Positions 26,017-35,113 of a DNA stretch of 64,000 nt are shown here, in pieces. Location: the NCBI GenBank assembly GCA_046290675.1, contig JBKAHA010000007.1:303139-367138 (forward strand), read 5' to 3'. A program made the position numbers and the translations under genes. The stretch is from Aureliella sp046290675. Lineage in GTDB: Bacteria; Planctomycetota; Planctomycetia; Pirellulales; Pirellulaceae. Every line of letters begins with the position of its first letter. Within the stretch, counting starts at the first letter, position 1. The notes under the pieces were generated by a model that ran no database searches, had not been told where the DNA came from, and saw nothing but the letters and a program-made list of their open reading frames with translations.

Positions 26017-26577
26017 ATGCGAACCATCGATGTTAGACAGCTAGCAGAAAAGCAAACCCACGGACAAATCGATTTGTTGGATGTTCGCATGCCGACCGAA
26101 TACCGCGAAGTGCATGCGACAGGCGCTAAGAATCTGCCATTGGATTCATTGAATCCCAGCGACGTTGCAGCATCACGCAACGGAGCTGAAGGGCCGCTGT
26201 ACGTCATCTGCAAAAGTGGAGGACGCTCGACCATGGCAGTCAAGAAGTTGTTAGATGCCGGCTACGAGAACGTCGTCAATGTTGAAGGTGGTACCGAAGC
26301 TTGGATCCAAGCTGGACTGCCCGTGGCTCGCGGCAAGAAAGCGATTTCTCTGGAGAGGCAAGTCCGTATCTTGGCGGGGTTCCTCGCGTTCCTAGGAGCG
26401 GCACTCGGATTCTTTGTGCATCCCTATTTTATCGGTTTGTCGGCCTTCATCGGTGCTGGGCTCATGTTCGCCGGTATCACCGATACTTGCGGAATGGGAA
26501 TGATGCTGTCCAAGATGCCTTGGAACCAAGTTGCAAATCAGAGCAACGCCGCGGGCCAGGGCCAATGTGCGACCTAG
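26017..26577 (+). CDS. YgaP-like rhodanese with membrane domain
   Basis: A 186-residue protein starting at ATG 26017, behind AGGAG seven bases upstream; the frame is open from 25882, but that part overlaps the ArsR gene. Residues 1-105 are a rhodanese domain: LLDVRMPTEYREVHATGA and the active-site loop CKSGGR with catalytic Cys65. The second half has two membrane helices (ILAGFLAFLGAALGFFVHPY; IGLSAFIGAGLMFAGITDTC), the DUF2892/YgaP-type module. YgaP is a membrane sulfurtransferase. Coupled to the ArsR gene 106 bp upstream, it suggests handling of sulfane sulfur or sulfide. It converges with the carrier gene at 26638. Confidence 0.92.
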   Translation: MRTIDVRQLAEKQTHGQIDLLDVRMPTEYREVHATGAKNLPLDSLNPSDVAASRNGAEGPLYVICKSGGRSTMAVKKLLDAGYENVVNVEGGTEAWIQAGLPVARGKKAISLERQVRILAGFLAFLGAALGFFVHPYFIGLSAFIGAGLMFAGITDTCGMGMMLSKMPWNQVANQSNAAGQGQCAT

Positions 26578-26637
26578 CAGTATTAGTTCGAGCGAGTCTT
26601 TACAATCGCCGGACACCAAACGAAAGATCGATGGCCA

Positions 26638-27906
26638 TTAGGCAATTCGTCTGGCGCGATTTAGGGGGCCGATCGTGCCGAGCCAGACGCAGCAGAGCAG
26701 GATAACAACGATGGAAAGCTGCTTTGTAGAGATCCAGTTGGTCAGGAGTACGATCAATGCACCGGCGAGAGCTTCGGCGAAAGGTTTCGCAACGCCCGAT
26801 ACAAACGTGATTGCTTGTCGCCGGTCTTTCTTAGGGATTGGCGCGTAGGTGATCTGAACGGATGGGTCGTGGAGTGCGCGGCGAATGATGTCACCGAATT
26901 TGCAGGTATTCAGCGCGATGAATAGCATCAACGGGGTGGTGGTTCCGATGGCGAGGCCTGACCCGGCGAGCAAGAAAAGGGGCAAAGCTATCAGGCCGCC
27001 CTTGATTCCTCGCATCCGCAAGAGGCGGGACGTCAAAAATAACTGCATCATCCCCGTCATCAGGTACAGCACTCCGTAGAAGTAACCGAAGTACTTTGTC
27101 ATCGCTTGAGTCGTGCGAGGAAAGACTTCTACAGCAGTGACTTTCCATTGGTATTCGACCATCGTTGTTGCAAGAATGCATAAGACGACTGTCGTGGTAA
27201 TGAGTGCGACGTAGCTGGATTGTCCGTCGCGGTCCTGGCCACTTGCTCGGTGCTTTTCTGACTGCTGGTTTGGGCTGCGATTTCGTCTGGACAAACGCTG
27301 AAACGACGCGCGAGCGGATGTGTTATTGCGCGATGCGCGAAATGCGATCCGCAAAATGAGCAGCGGAGCAATCGTCAGGAAGTCGAGTATTGCTGCGGCG
27401 AAAAGGAAGTTCTCTACTGCGATGAAGTCCGACAGAGCTCCAATTGCAATACCGATACTGAACCCAGCCACCGTTGCTCCCGCTCCAGCGATTCCCACGA
27501 TCCGCTCAGGACGGTTCTTGCCGAACTGTTCGTTGAGGACGGTTGCAAAATGGATTGTGCCAAGGCTACCGCGGATCTGCGCAAGGAAATAGCCGATGGT
27601 CACCAGAGCAAGAGAATTGGGGGCGGCTTTCAGCAGAAACGCTAGAGCAGTCGTGGATGTCGCAAAGAGAATCAATGTACCGACGATGGTTCGCCGCAAT
27701 CCAAGCCTCGGCAGGACTGCACCATAGAGGATTGCCGCCATGGCCACGACGCCGGCGGAGAGCAGGTAGAGTTCAGCTAAGCGAGCTGTTCCTATCTGGG
27801 CGAGGTAGGTGCTGTCGGCGACAGTTCTAGCTAGGGAGTAGGTTGCCGCGTTTCCAAATCCATATGCAAAAAGGAGCCAAACACTTTGCGACTCGTTTCG
27901 ATCCAC
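26638..27906 (-). CDS. MFS/NTT-like 12-helix carrier
   Basis: A 422-residue integral membrane protein with about 12 hydrophobic segments, split by a basic loop near 205-230 (RNRSPNQQSEKHRASGQDRD). The segment PSVQITYAPIPKKDRRQAIT followed by FVSGVAKPFAEALAGALIV resembles ATP/ADP-carrier (NTT)-like members of the major facilitator superfamily, which are frequent in planctomycetes and related phyla. The N-terminal half also fits: FGNAATYSLARTVADSTYLA. Nucleotide transport is not established for most such proteins, and the diagnostic charged residues of true ATP/ADP translocases cannot be checked here. It converges with the rhodanese gene and does not seem to be in an operon. Confidence 0.75.
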   Translation of the reverse strand: MDRNESQSVWLLFAYGFGNAATYSLARTVADSTYLAQIGTARLAELYLLSAGVVAMAAILYGAVLPRLGLRRTIVGTLILFATSTTALAFLLKAAPNSLALVTIGYFLAQIRGSLGTIHFATVLNEQFGKNRPERIVGIAGAGATVAGFSIGIAIGALSDFIAVENFLFAAAILDFLTIAPLLILRIAFRASRNNTSARASFQRLSRRNRSPNQQSEKHRASGQDRDGQSSYVALITTTVVLCILATTMVEYQWKVTAVEVFPRTTQAMTKYFGYFYGVLYLMTGMMQLFLTSRLLRMRGIKGGLIALPLFLLAGSGLAIGTTTPLMLFIALNTCKFGDIIRRALHDPSVQITYAPIPKKDRRQAITFVSGVAKPFAEALAGALIVLLTNWISTKQLSIVVILLCCVWLGTIGPLNRARRIA

Positions 27907-28034
27907 TTCTGCGTATTCGCCTCGTTTGTCCTGTGATATTGGCGCGCTGCCCAGTGATTGAGTTGTAGTTTCAATCCATTGAAGATGGGCCAGCGCTAAG
28001 TTTACCAGAAACGATTCGGGTTAGAAGGTCGCGG

Positions 28035-28054
28035 TCCAAGACGTTCCAAGACGT
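28035..28054. repeat. 10-bp direct repeat
   Basis: TCCAAGACGT occurs twice in tandem in the 289-bp gap between the carrier gene and the end of the TolC-like gene. No other structure was noticed in that gap. Confidence 0.5.
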
Positions 28055-28195
28055 CAATCACTACATCGAGCCATCGCATTCAGCCAAGCTTGGTCGTCGC
28101 AAGTAAGTCAGCCAGAATCTCAATTGCAAAACGTTGCTGGAGTCAACGTTACTCTTGGACGAAAGTAGTGAGTGCTAAGTCTTGTTTCAACAGCG

Positions 28196-31100
28196 TCACG
28201 GTGCATCTGGGAATGGCAAGGTCAATTCTTCCACGATCTCCACTGTCGTTGAAATTTCCTCGGTGTAGGGCTCGGCGAGCGTTGAACTTGGCTTGGCCAA
28301 GGCGGAGCTTTCCTGTCGACGTAGCTCCGGGGCGGGATTCATGGCAGCCATAGCAGGAAGCGACTGCACTTCCAGATCGGATAGCGTCGAATGCACTGAA
28401 TCCGAATGCACTGAATCCGAATGAAGTGGATATGCTTCAGGCATCTGCTCGAGAGCTTCTACTTGTTCTGCCGATTCAATCCATTCCGGTGGGACTTCGA
28501 TTTCTGGCATGAACTCGGGGAAGTCCGGGCCGACGACAGGCACGCACATGCCTTGTGTGATTTCATCGGAATAGCAGACGCAAGGTAGCTTGCCATAGAC
28601 TGGGTACGACCAAGGCGGCAAGCTGTAGACAGGCTCGGGCTGCAATTGTTCGTTACGGATATCGTCCCAGAAACCATCCTCGTCGACGTACAGCAGTTCT
28701 AAATCGAGGAAGAGCTGCGCGCGATCCGTGATGTAGTCGATGTGTCGGCTTGCGACGTTACTCAACGCATCCGTATAGGCCGTTTGAGCTTCTAGGAAGT
28801 CCCGCGCGGTGACACCGCCCGTGCCAAGGCGAAATTCGAGCGACGTACTCACGACTCGTTCGTAAGCCAGCGCCGCACTCGCTACCGCGATCAAGTACTG
28901 TTCTCGATCAAGAGTCAGGTTTCGCAGGTCATTGCGGATGGCGAATTTAATGTTGTCTTCGAGCTGGGTCATGGTCCTTAGCTCGCGGTGATAATCGATC
29001 AAAGTCGCTCTGAAGTTGTTTCGTTCAATAAACCGGTTGAGCGGCGCATCGAAGGTCATTCCCAGGGAGGTCGAGCTATCGTCAAACGTGAAATTGAACG
29101 GCGCATTGGTGTTCGAGTCAGTACTGATGATCTGCGTTGCGTTGATGTCCAGAATGGCCTTGAGATCGTCGGCGGCGAGCTTGATTTGACGCCAATTGTC
29201 GGCCAACGCCTCGCGCTGATTCATCAAATCGAAACGCAGTACCAGAGCCGTCAACATGGCGTCGTCGGTGCCGATATCGATCGGTTTGAGCCCGAATTCG
29301 GCGGCCCCGATGGTTGCTCGTGCTCGCGAGACTAGAGACGTTGAGTCGTCAATAATTCGATTTAGGTCTGCCTCTGCGTCATCCACTTTTTCCAAGTCCA
29401 ATCGCCGGTCGACCGCATCGACAAAGGACTCGAGTTCTGTACGTAGCTGCTGGGCTCGCTCAACAAGTTCGGCGACTTGTACCGCTGAGCCTTCTTTGGT
29501 CAGAGTAGCGAGGTCTTCGTCCAGTCGTGTTGTTTGAATTGCAAATTGCTGCTTGCGGTTGTCTATCTCGGCGACTTCGTCCGACGTTAGCTCGGTGGAG
29601 TTTTTGCGTGAGGAGATCGCGTCACCGCCAGGTGGCAATGGGGCAGCAGATGCGCTGACGTCCTCGGCTGAACGAGTGTCGACAAGAAAGAAGGCATAGT
29701 CGAGTTGTCGTTCAACCAATGCAATCAGCGATTTGTCGTATGCCAGCAGGCGCTTGTAACGCTGTACCATTAACGAGGTTGACAGTCGTTCTTCGGTGGT
29801 TGACTGGTCAGCGTTGGGGAACATTCGCTCTATATCGCTAAGCATGTCCGCAGATTCGGACTTGCTTTCCAGTCGCGACAGTTCCTGTTGGCTGACGAGC
29901 CGGGCATAATCGATCAGCGTCAATTGCCTTTGCTCAGTGAGACTCAAAAGAAGGCTGTTTTCGCCACTTGCTTCTTGTAACTCGATTGCGTTAATGAGGC
30001 GGTCGATCAATACCGCCGACGTACTCAGCAGTTCCTCACGATCGGGACGCTTGAGGTTCGTTTCCAATCGGGAAATGACTCGGTTCGCAGAATCTGCGGC
30101 TACGGAAAGGCGATCCAGCCGAGTGAGTTTATTCAATTCGCCCAGGTCGACATTGATATTGGTTTCGGTTGGAATCCCCAGATCAAGCTTGAGCGAGTCG
30201 AGAGCTTGCTCAACGCTGTTGCAGGTGGCAATCAACCGGCCACGCCCGCTCAGCAAGTTCTGCTCGACTTGGTCGACTTGAAATCGGGGTACTTGATTCG
30301 CAAGGAATTCTTGTTCAGCCTGGTTGAAGGCTCGGACGAGGGAGAAGTAGTTCTGAGAGTCGATTTCGATCAGGCGGAAAGACCGGATCAGGGAGTAGTA
30401 GTCGGACGCGAACGAGACGAAGAACTGCTTGCGGAAGCGCGCGAAATCACGAGCCGCATAAACCAAATTGCGTTCGGCCTGAGTCAAGCTCTCGAATTGA
30501 ATATCACGTTGGATCAGGGGCTGGGTGTAGTTGAGCAGCAGACGAGAGCTCACGCTTTTCGAAAAGCCTGCGGGGCCATTGAAGGTAAGTAGGATATTGT
30601 TGGCAAAGGTCGCGAGAAAATCGCCGCCGGTTGCCAACGCTTGGGAATATCCGATGCCGGATGGAATCGATAGGCTGTTTTCTGTGATGCCACCGGAACG
30701 TCTGTGTAGAAAGTCGAGAGCGGATCCGTTGCCGCGACGTAGCGGATTCAGCCGGTAGTTAAATCGTTCCTGCGACAGCTGGAGAGCAAACAGGTAGAGT
30801 GTTTCTTTCTGCGTTTGATACGCCCGGCTATTTAGGATGGCCAGGTCGACGACGTCCTCGAGCGTGAGCTTCGGGGCATCTCCGCGTTCGTTCGCGAGGA
30901 CGTCAATCGAGTATTCGGATTCGGTATACGCCGCTTCATCGCGAATACTGTCAAAGTCGACCATACGATCCAAGCAGGCGGCTGGAATGGCTGACCATGC
31001 GTCCGGCGGGATGGGACGTCCTAACGGTTGTTCGGACTCTTCTTGTTCGCCCTGTTCACCGTCATCTTCAAGTGGTTTCGACGCCGATCTCAATAGTGGC

Positions 31101-31396
31101 AGATTGTAGGCGTACAGTGACGTTGTTGGCGAAGGCAGACACGGCCTGGTGAGCGTGCCGTCAGGCACTAGTCGAGACTCACAAGCCGGCAGGATGTTGA
31201 AGTTGCGGTCGGGTTGCCACGGGGTTCCACGGGATTTCTGCTGGATTAGGCAATAAGCATCGCGATCGGCTTCACGAACGTAGTCCAGCCTGCTGCGGCA
31301 ACCCACTGGGACGAGCAGGTATGACAGGGCAAAGGCTGCGGCGATCACGGAGCGTCGCAGAGCTTTGAAGTGTCGCTGATTGGTGTCGTGGACCAT
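28196..31396 (-). CDS. Very long TolC-family outer-membrane efflux protein
   Basis: About 1,066 residues from the ATG at 31396; an upstream ATG at 31435 would lengthen the n-region of the signal (SVIAAAFALSYLLVPVGC, a possible lipoprotein cysteine). TolC-type helices and strands are visible: YRLNPLRRGNGSALDFLHRR, LLNYTQPLIQRDIQFESLTQ, FARFRKQFFVSFASDYYSLI, and near the end RNDLRNLTLDREQYLIAVAS and ARDFLEAQTAYTDALSNVAS. Normal family members have about 450-500 residues. The extra length is a central region (about 450-750) of acidic helices such as QTTRLDEDLATLTKEGSAVQ, and a C-terminal extension with proline-rich and HSDSV-repeat parts. It is divergent from the HlyD and MacB-like genes, so the three probably form one efflux pump. 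Confidence 0.85.
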   Translation of the reverse strand: MVHDTNQRHFKALRRSVIAAAFALSYLLVPVGCRSRLDYVREADRDAYCLIQQKSRGTPWQPDRNFNILPACESRLVPDGTLTRPCLPSPTTSLYAYNLPLLRSASKPLEDDGEQGEQEESEQPLGRPIPPDAWSAIPAACLDRMVDFDSIRDEAAYTESEYSIDVLANERGDAPKLTLEDVVDLAILNSRAYQTQKETLYLFALQLSQERFNYRLNPLRRGNGSALDFLHRRSGGITENSLSIPSGIGYSQALATGGDFLATFANNILLTFNGPAGFSKSVSSRLLLNYTQPLIQRDIQFESLTQAERNLVYAARDFARFRKQFFVSFASDYYSLIRSFRLIEIDSQNYFSLVRAFNQAEQEFLANQVPRFQVDQVEQNLLSGRGRLIATCNSVEQALDSLKLDLGIPTETNINVDLGELNKLTRLDRLSVAADSANRVISRLETNLKRPDREELLSTSAVLIDRLINAIELQEASGENSLLLSLTEQRQLTLIDYARLVSQQELSRLESKSESADMLSDIERMFPNADQSTTEERLSTSLMVQRYKRLLAYDKSLIALVERQLDYAFFLVDTRSAEDVSASAAPLPPGGDAISSRKNSTELTSDEVAEIDNRKQQFAIQTTRLDEDLATLTKEGSAVQVAELVERAQQLRTELESFVDAVDRRLDLEKVDDAEADLNRIIDDSTSLVSRARATIGAAEFGLKPIDIGTDDAMLTALVLRFDLMNQREALADNWRQIKLAADDLKAILDINATQIISTDSNTNAPFNFTFDDSSTSLGMTFDAPLNRFIERNNFRATLIDYHRELRTMTQLEDNIKFAIRNDLRNLTLDREQYLIAVASAALAYERVVSTSLEFRLGTGGVTARDFLEAQTAYTDALSNVASRHIDYITDRAQLFLDLELLYVDEDGFWDDIRNEQLQPEPVYSLPPWSYPVYGKLPCVCYSDEITQGMCVPVVGPDFPEFMPEIEVPPEWIESAEQVEALEQMPEAYPLHSDSVHSDSVHSTLSDLEVQSLPAMAAMNPAPELRRQESSALAKPSSTLAEPYTEEISTTVEIVEELTLPFPDAP
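28388..28423. repeat. 15-bp in-frame tandem repeat in the TolC-like gene
   Basis: CGAATGCACTGAATC occurs twice in tandem, plus a partial third copy. It encodes HSDSV-HSDSV near the C-terminus of the efflux protein. The unit is five codons, so copy changes stay in frame. Confidence 0.75.
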
Positions 31397-32002
31397 CCGC
31401 CGCCCGAAAACTGGGGTTAAAGAAGGAGCAAACATTCGGGATAATCGTCATTGCTGGGCGAATTGGAGTTATCATTTCCATTAGTCCATTCAGCAATTGT
31501 TGGCCTCACTGATAAAATGTAGCGGTCGTATTGGTCGTTCCGTGAATCAGCGAGCCCTACCCACCCTGGGGGCTGCTTCGGGCTCCGCCGAGACGACCTG
31601 AGAAGGCGAATATGTGCCACCTTGGGTGTCCGGCTAGCTGGAATTGGCGATCCCACCCTTTACCTCTCCGCCGGTTATCCCGGTTACTGAGGTCCCACCC
31701 CGCCTGAAGATCCTGCCTCAATACAGAACCCGGATCCCGTTTCTGGGTTTGAAATGCAGAAGCCAGTGCTGCCTAGCGTTGGCGGAGCGCCGACCGATTG
31801 AGTCGGAACTTGGACTGACCGAGTCGGAACTTGAACTGACCGAGTCGGAACTTGAACTGACCGAGTCGGGAGCGTGTTACGAGCTTGTTGGCTACATTTC
31901 CTCAATCACTTCGAAGCTGGCATCGGCAGATCCCGGCTCATTTAACGTTGAAAACAACCGATCTCGTGACGACCTCGGGTCGTTGTGACTAGAAAGACAA
32001 CC
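31397..32002. other. Divergent control region of the efflux locus
   Basis: About 600 bp separate the TolC-like gene from the HlyD-like gene. The main feature is the 21-bp tandem repeat at 31800-31869. A 115-codon plus-strand frame (31644-31988) runs through the repeat but has no ribosome binding site or recognisable domain, so I treat the stretch as non-coding. Promoters for both directions must lie here; I could not place them. Confidence 0.5.
31800..31869. repeat. 21-bp tandem repeat, three copies plus a partial one
   Basis: Units begin with GAGTCGGAACTT at 31800, 31821 and 31842 and are 21 bp long; a partial GAGTCGG follows at 31863. Units two and three are identical and unit one differs by a single base (G for A). 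Twenty-one bp is two helical turns, so any bound protein would repeat on the same face of the DNA. It lies about 130 bp upstream of the HlyD-like start. Confidence 0.85.
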
Positions 32003-33634
32003 ATGCGACGTTTACTGATAGCAGGCACTCTCGCTGCGGTCATCCTTGGAGTTGGGTTTTACACCAACCCCTTTGGCTCGAAAGCAACGCTGGAACAGGA
32101 ACTGATTTATTACCAAGTCAGCCGTGCCGACCTGCCGATCGTGGTCACGGAACGTGGATACTTGGAGAGTCAGGAGCAGACGTCTTTGCGCTGTATGGTG
32201 GATACCTACGATCGTCGTAGTGGGGCTAGCGGTACGACCATTCTTTCCATCGTGCCAAATGGTAGTTTGGTACAAGAAGGCGATATTCTGGTCGAACTGG
32301 ATTCAGCTTCGATCCGCGACACCTTAGAGACAGAGTCGCTAGAGCTGGAGAGTGATCGGTCTTCGCTGAGGCAGGCAGAAGCAAGAAAGATCAACCGCAT
32401 CACCCAGAATGAAACGGCTCTTGCCGAGGCGGAGTTGGCACAGCGACTCGCTGAGCTCAACCGCGAGATGTACATCGACTCGGAAAGCGGGACGTTCCGA
32501 CTCTCCTTGAGTGACATAGAGCGTCAGTTGGACGAGTCACGTAACGCCATTCTTGAGTCACAAGCGGCGTTGAAGCTGCAGGAAACAGAGAAGGACGGCA
32601 TCGAGCAATTGTTCCAACTTGGCTACAAAGGGCGAAGCGATTTGGAACAGAGTCGGTACTCATTCCTAAAGTCTGAAGCTGCCTTGGCTGCCGCGATGAA
32701 CCAGCTAGCTGACATTGAGGCATCCAAAAAGCAGCTCGAGACCTACACACGCCGCATGGAATTAATGCGTTTGGATGGAGAGGTGGCGACAGCAAAGCGA
32801 AATTTGAAACAGGTAACTGTCACCAACGAGTCGGAATTGGCTCAAGTTGACGCACAGCTCTTTGAAGCCCAGGAACGCGTACAACGGCAGGAAGCTCGAA
32901 TCGAGTATTACAAACGCCAAATCGAATTTTGCACCATTCGGGCGCCCCACAGCGGAATGGCGGTTTACTCACAAGGCGGCAACGCCAACGCAGTTGGGCA
33001 AGTTGTCCGAACTCGACAAGAGCTGCTAACCTTGCCCGACTTGTCTCGCATGCAAGTTCGATTGCAGGTTCACGAGGCTGTTCTGGATCAGGTCCACCGC
33101 GGATTGCCTGTCAGTCTCAAAGTGGATGCGTTTCCCAATACGCCTTATGAAGGCGTTGTTGAGGAAGTCGCCGTGGTTCCTACCTCACGATCCAACAGCG
33201 TGAAGACCTACGAGTGCATTGTCAAAATCCCTGGCACGGTTCAGAAACTGAAGCCAGGTATGACGGCGGTGTCCGAAATTCATATTGACCGACTACGAGA
33301 TATCGTGAGCTTGCCTGTCCAGGCCGTTGTTCAACGCGACAATGAGACTTGGTGCTATATCGAGAACGAAGCCGGATACGAGAAAACGCTTGTCGAGCTC
33401 GGTAGAAACAATGATCGTTTCGTAGAGATCATTGAGGGGATACAGGAGGCTGATCGCGTTGTTTTGAATCCGATGGTCATTGCTAGTCTAGAAAACCAAG
33501 ACCAAAGCAATGAAATCTCGCCCGATGCTGGCTTCGAGGTCACGCCACCAACGCGAGACAGCGATGATATCGATACAACGCTCATTTCCAAGAAGAGCGA
33601 TGGCGAGAAGAAAACGGCGAATAGTAAGTCGTAA
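32003..33634 (+). CDS. HlyD-family periplasmic efflux adaptor
   Basis: A membrane-fusion protein of about 543 residues; an in-frame GTG at 31985 is an alternative start. A single N-terminal helix (LLIAGTLAAVILGVGFY) anchors it. Residues about 90-320 are a long coiled-coil hairpin (LETESLELESDRSSLRQAEA; LAEAELAQRLAELNREMY; KEQ-type helices up to AQVDAQLFEAQERVQRQEAR). A lipoyl/beta-barrel part follows: IRAPHSGMAVYSQGG and VSLKVDAFPNTPYEGVVEEV, with LKPGMTAVSEIHI near the end. The tail is charged and probably disordered. It should link the inner-membrane permease encoded next with the TolC-like protein encoded divergently. Confidence 0.9.
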   Translation: MRRLLIAGTLAAVILGVGFYTNPFGSKATLEQELIYYQVSRADLPIVVTERGYLESQEQTSLRCMVDTYDRRSGASGTTILSIVPNGSLVQEGDILVELDSASIRDTLETESLELESDRSSLRQAEARKINRITQNETALAEAELAQRLAELNREMYIDSESGTFRLSLSDIERQLDESRNAILESQAALKLQETEKDGIEQLFQLGYKGRSDLEQSRYSFLKSEAALAAAMNQLADIEASKKQLETYTRRMELMRLDGEVATAKRNLKQVTVTNESELAQVDAQLFEAQERVQRQEARIEYYKRQIEFCTIRAPHSGMAVYSQGGNANAVGQVVRTRQELLTLPDLSRMQVRLQVHEAVLDQVHRGLPVSLKVDAFPNTPYEGVVEEVAVVPTSRSNSVKTYECIVKIPGTVQKLKPGMTAVSEIHIDRLRDIVSLPVQAVVQRDNETWCYIENEAGYEKTLVELGRNNDRFVEIIEGIQEADRVVLNPMVIASLENQDQSNEISPDAGFEVTPPTRDSDDIDTTLISKKSDGEKKTANSKS

Positions 33635-33731
33635 CCCAATCCGAAATTTGGGCAGGTCGGGCAGGTCGAGATCCAATCGGTCTGATTCGTGTGAGCGATG
33701 TTTGGACGCTGCGTAAGCGAAGCAGGACGTG

Positions 33732-35036
33732 ATGCACTGGGAAGTCTTCAAAGTTGGTTTCAAGAATCTCCTCTTGCATAAGCTGAGGAGCTTGCTGACT
33801 TTGCTTGGTGTCATTTTAGGCGTTGGCTCCGTCATTGCCATGTTGGCTGTCGGCGAAGGATCCAAAAAGGAAGCTCTCGAGCGGATCCGTAATCTTGGTG
33901 CGAACAATGTCATCATTCGCAGTGTGAAGCCGACGTTCGAAGAAGAGGAACGGCCACGCTCGAATTCCCGATCCGAAGAGGACGAGAACTATGAACGCCA
34001 AGTCGTTCAATACGGCTTGAAGCACACGGATCTAGAAATCCTTCGAGCGACTTTGCCAACGATTCGGAGGGCCGTGCCAGTCGCGTTGACGAATCAGCCG
34101 GTGAGCCGTCAGCGAAATCGCATTTCCAACGCGCGGGTGTTGGGCACGACCGACGAGTTTATCGAGATCAAGCGTTTGGCGATGCAGCGCGGGCGGTTCA
34201 TCAGCGGCGTCGATATAAGCAATGCTTGGAATATTGCCGTGTTGGCGGCTGGAGCAGCTCGCTCCCTTTTCCAATTTGAAGACGCTTTGGATCAGCACAT
34301 TCTGATCGGTAACGATGTCTATCGTGTGGTTGGCGTATTGTCGGCCCAGGATAGCGGCAATAACACCCCCGGAGGCGTTGGGCAAAAGGACTTAAATAAC
34401 GACATCTATGTCCCTATTTCCTGCATCCAACGTCGACTTGGTGAAATGCAGGCCGTTCGTGCAAGTGGCGGCCGCAGTTTCGAGAAGACCGAGCTTAGTG
34501 AAATTACATTGACGGTCAGCGACCAGCGGCATGTGAGTCAGACGGCGGAGATGGCTCGCCAGCTGTTGCAGAGGAGTCATCCTGATGGGAACGACTACAG
34601 CATCCAAGTTCCTCTGGAGCTGCTAGCTCAGGCGATGGAGGAGAAGCGAATGTGGAATCTGGTCTTGGGTTCCATCGCGGGCATCTCCTTGCTCGTTGGT
34701 GGTATTGGCATCATGAACATCATGTTGGCCAGTGTGACGGAGCGAACGAAAGAGATCGGAATTCGTCGGGCGCTAGGGGCAACGAAACGAGCCATCTCCG
34801 TTCAATTCCTGGTTGAGACCATTTTGCTCAGTTCCACAGGAGGTGTGCTCGGTGTGTTACTCGGAATCGCAATCCCAACTTTGGTTAGCATGTTGACCGA
34901 CTTAGACACCGTCATTAGTTGGTGGTCCGTCGCACTTTCGTTCGCCATCTCAGTTGGCGTGGGCGTTGTATTTGGCTGGTATCCGGCTCAGCGAGCGGCG
35001 TCGTTAAATCCAATCGTTGCATTACGGCACGAGTAA
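33732..35036 (+). CDS. MacB-type ABC permease (FtsX domain), no ATPase
   Basis: A 434-residue permease. One N-terminal helix (LLTLLGVILGVGSVIAMLAV) is followed by the periplasmic MacB_PCD domain starting GEGSKKEALERIRNLGANNV. Three C-terminal helices form the FtsX domain, with the signature LVGGIGIMNIMLASVTERTK followed by EIGIRRALGATKRAI. The end, GWYPAQRAASLNPIVALRHE, is typical of MacB. Full MacB carries an N-terminal ABC ATPase; here the protein starts directly at the first helix, so a separate ATPase is needed. None is encoded within the window. The gene starts 97 bp after the HlyD-like gene; GTG at 33729 precedes the ATG directly. Confidence 0.93.
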   Translation: MHWEVFKVGFKNLLLHKLRSLLTLLGVILGVGSVIAMLAVGEGSKKEALERIRNLGANNVIIRSVKPTFEEEERPRSNSRSEEDENYERQVVQYGLKHTDLEILRATLPTIRRAVPVALTNQPVSRQRNRISNARVLGTTDEFIEIKRLAMQRGRFISGVDISNAWNIAVLAAGAARSLFQFEDALDQHILIGNDVYRVVGVLSAQDSGNNTPGGVGQKDLNNDIYVPISCIQRRLGEMQAVRASGGRSFEKTELSEITLTVSDQRHVSQTAEMARQLLQRSHPDGNDYSIQVPLELLAQAMEEKRMWNLVLGSIAGISLLVGGIGIMNIMLASVTERTKEIGIRRALGATKRAISVQFLVETILLSSTGGVLGVLLGIAIPTLVSMLTDLDTVISWWSVALSFAISVGVGVVFGWYPAQRAASLNPIVALRHE

Positions 35037-35113
35037 ATGGCCGAAGATCTTAGCGGCGAATTGGATTGGTGCCGAATTCCTTCGACGCCGCTTTGAATCT
35101 GTTTCGTAGGGAG

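Noticed and set aside
31644..31988. 115-codon frame through the 21-bp repeat
   Set aside because: No ribosome binding site and no domain; the 21-bp unit is a multiple of three, so repeats keep any frame open and make it look coding.
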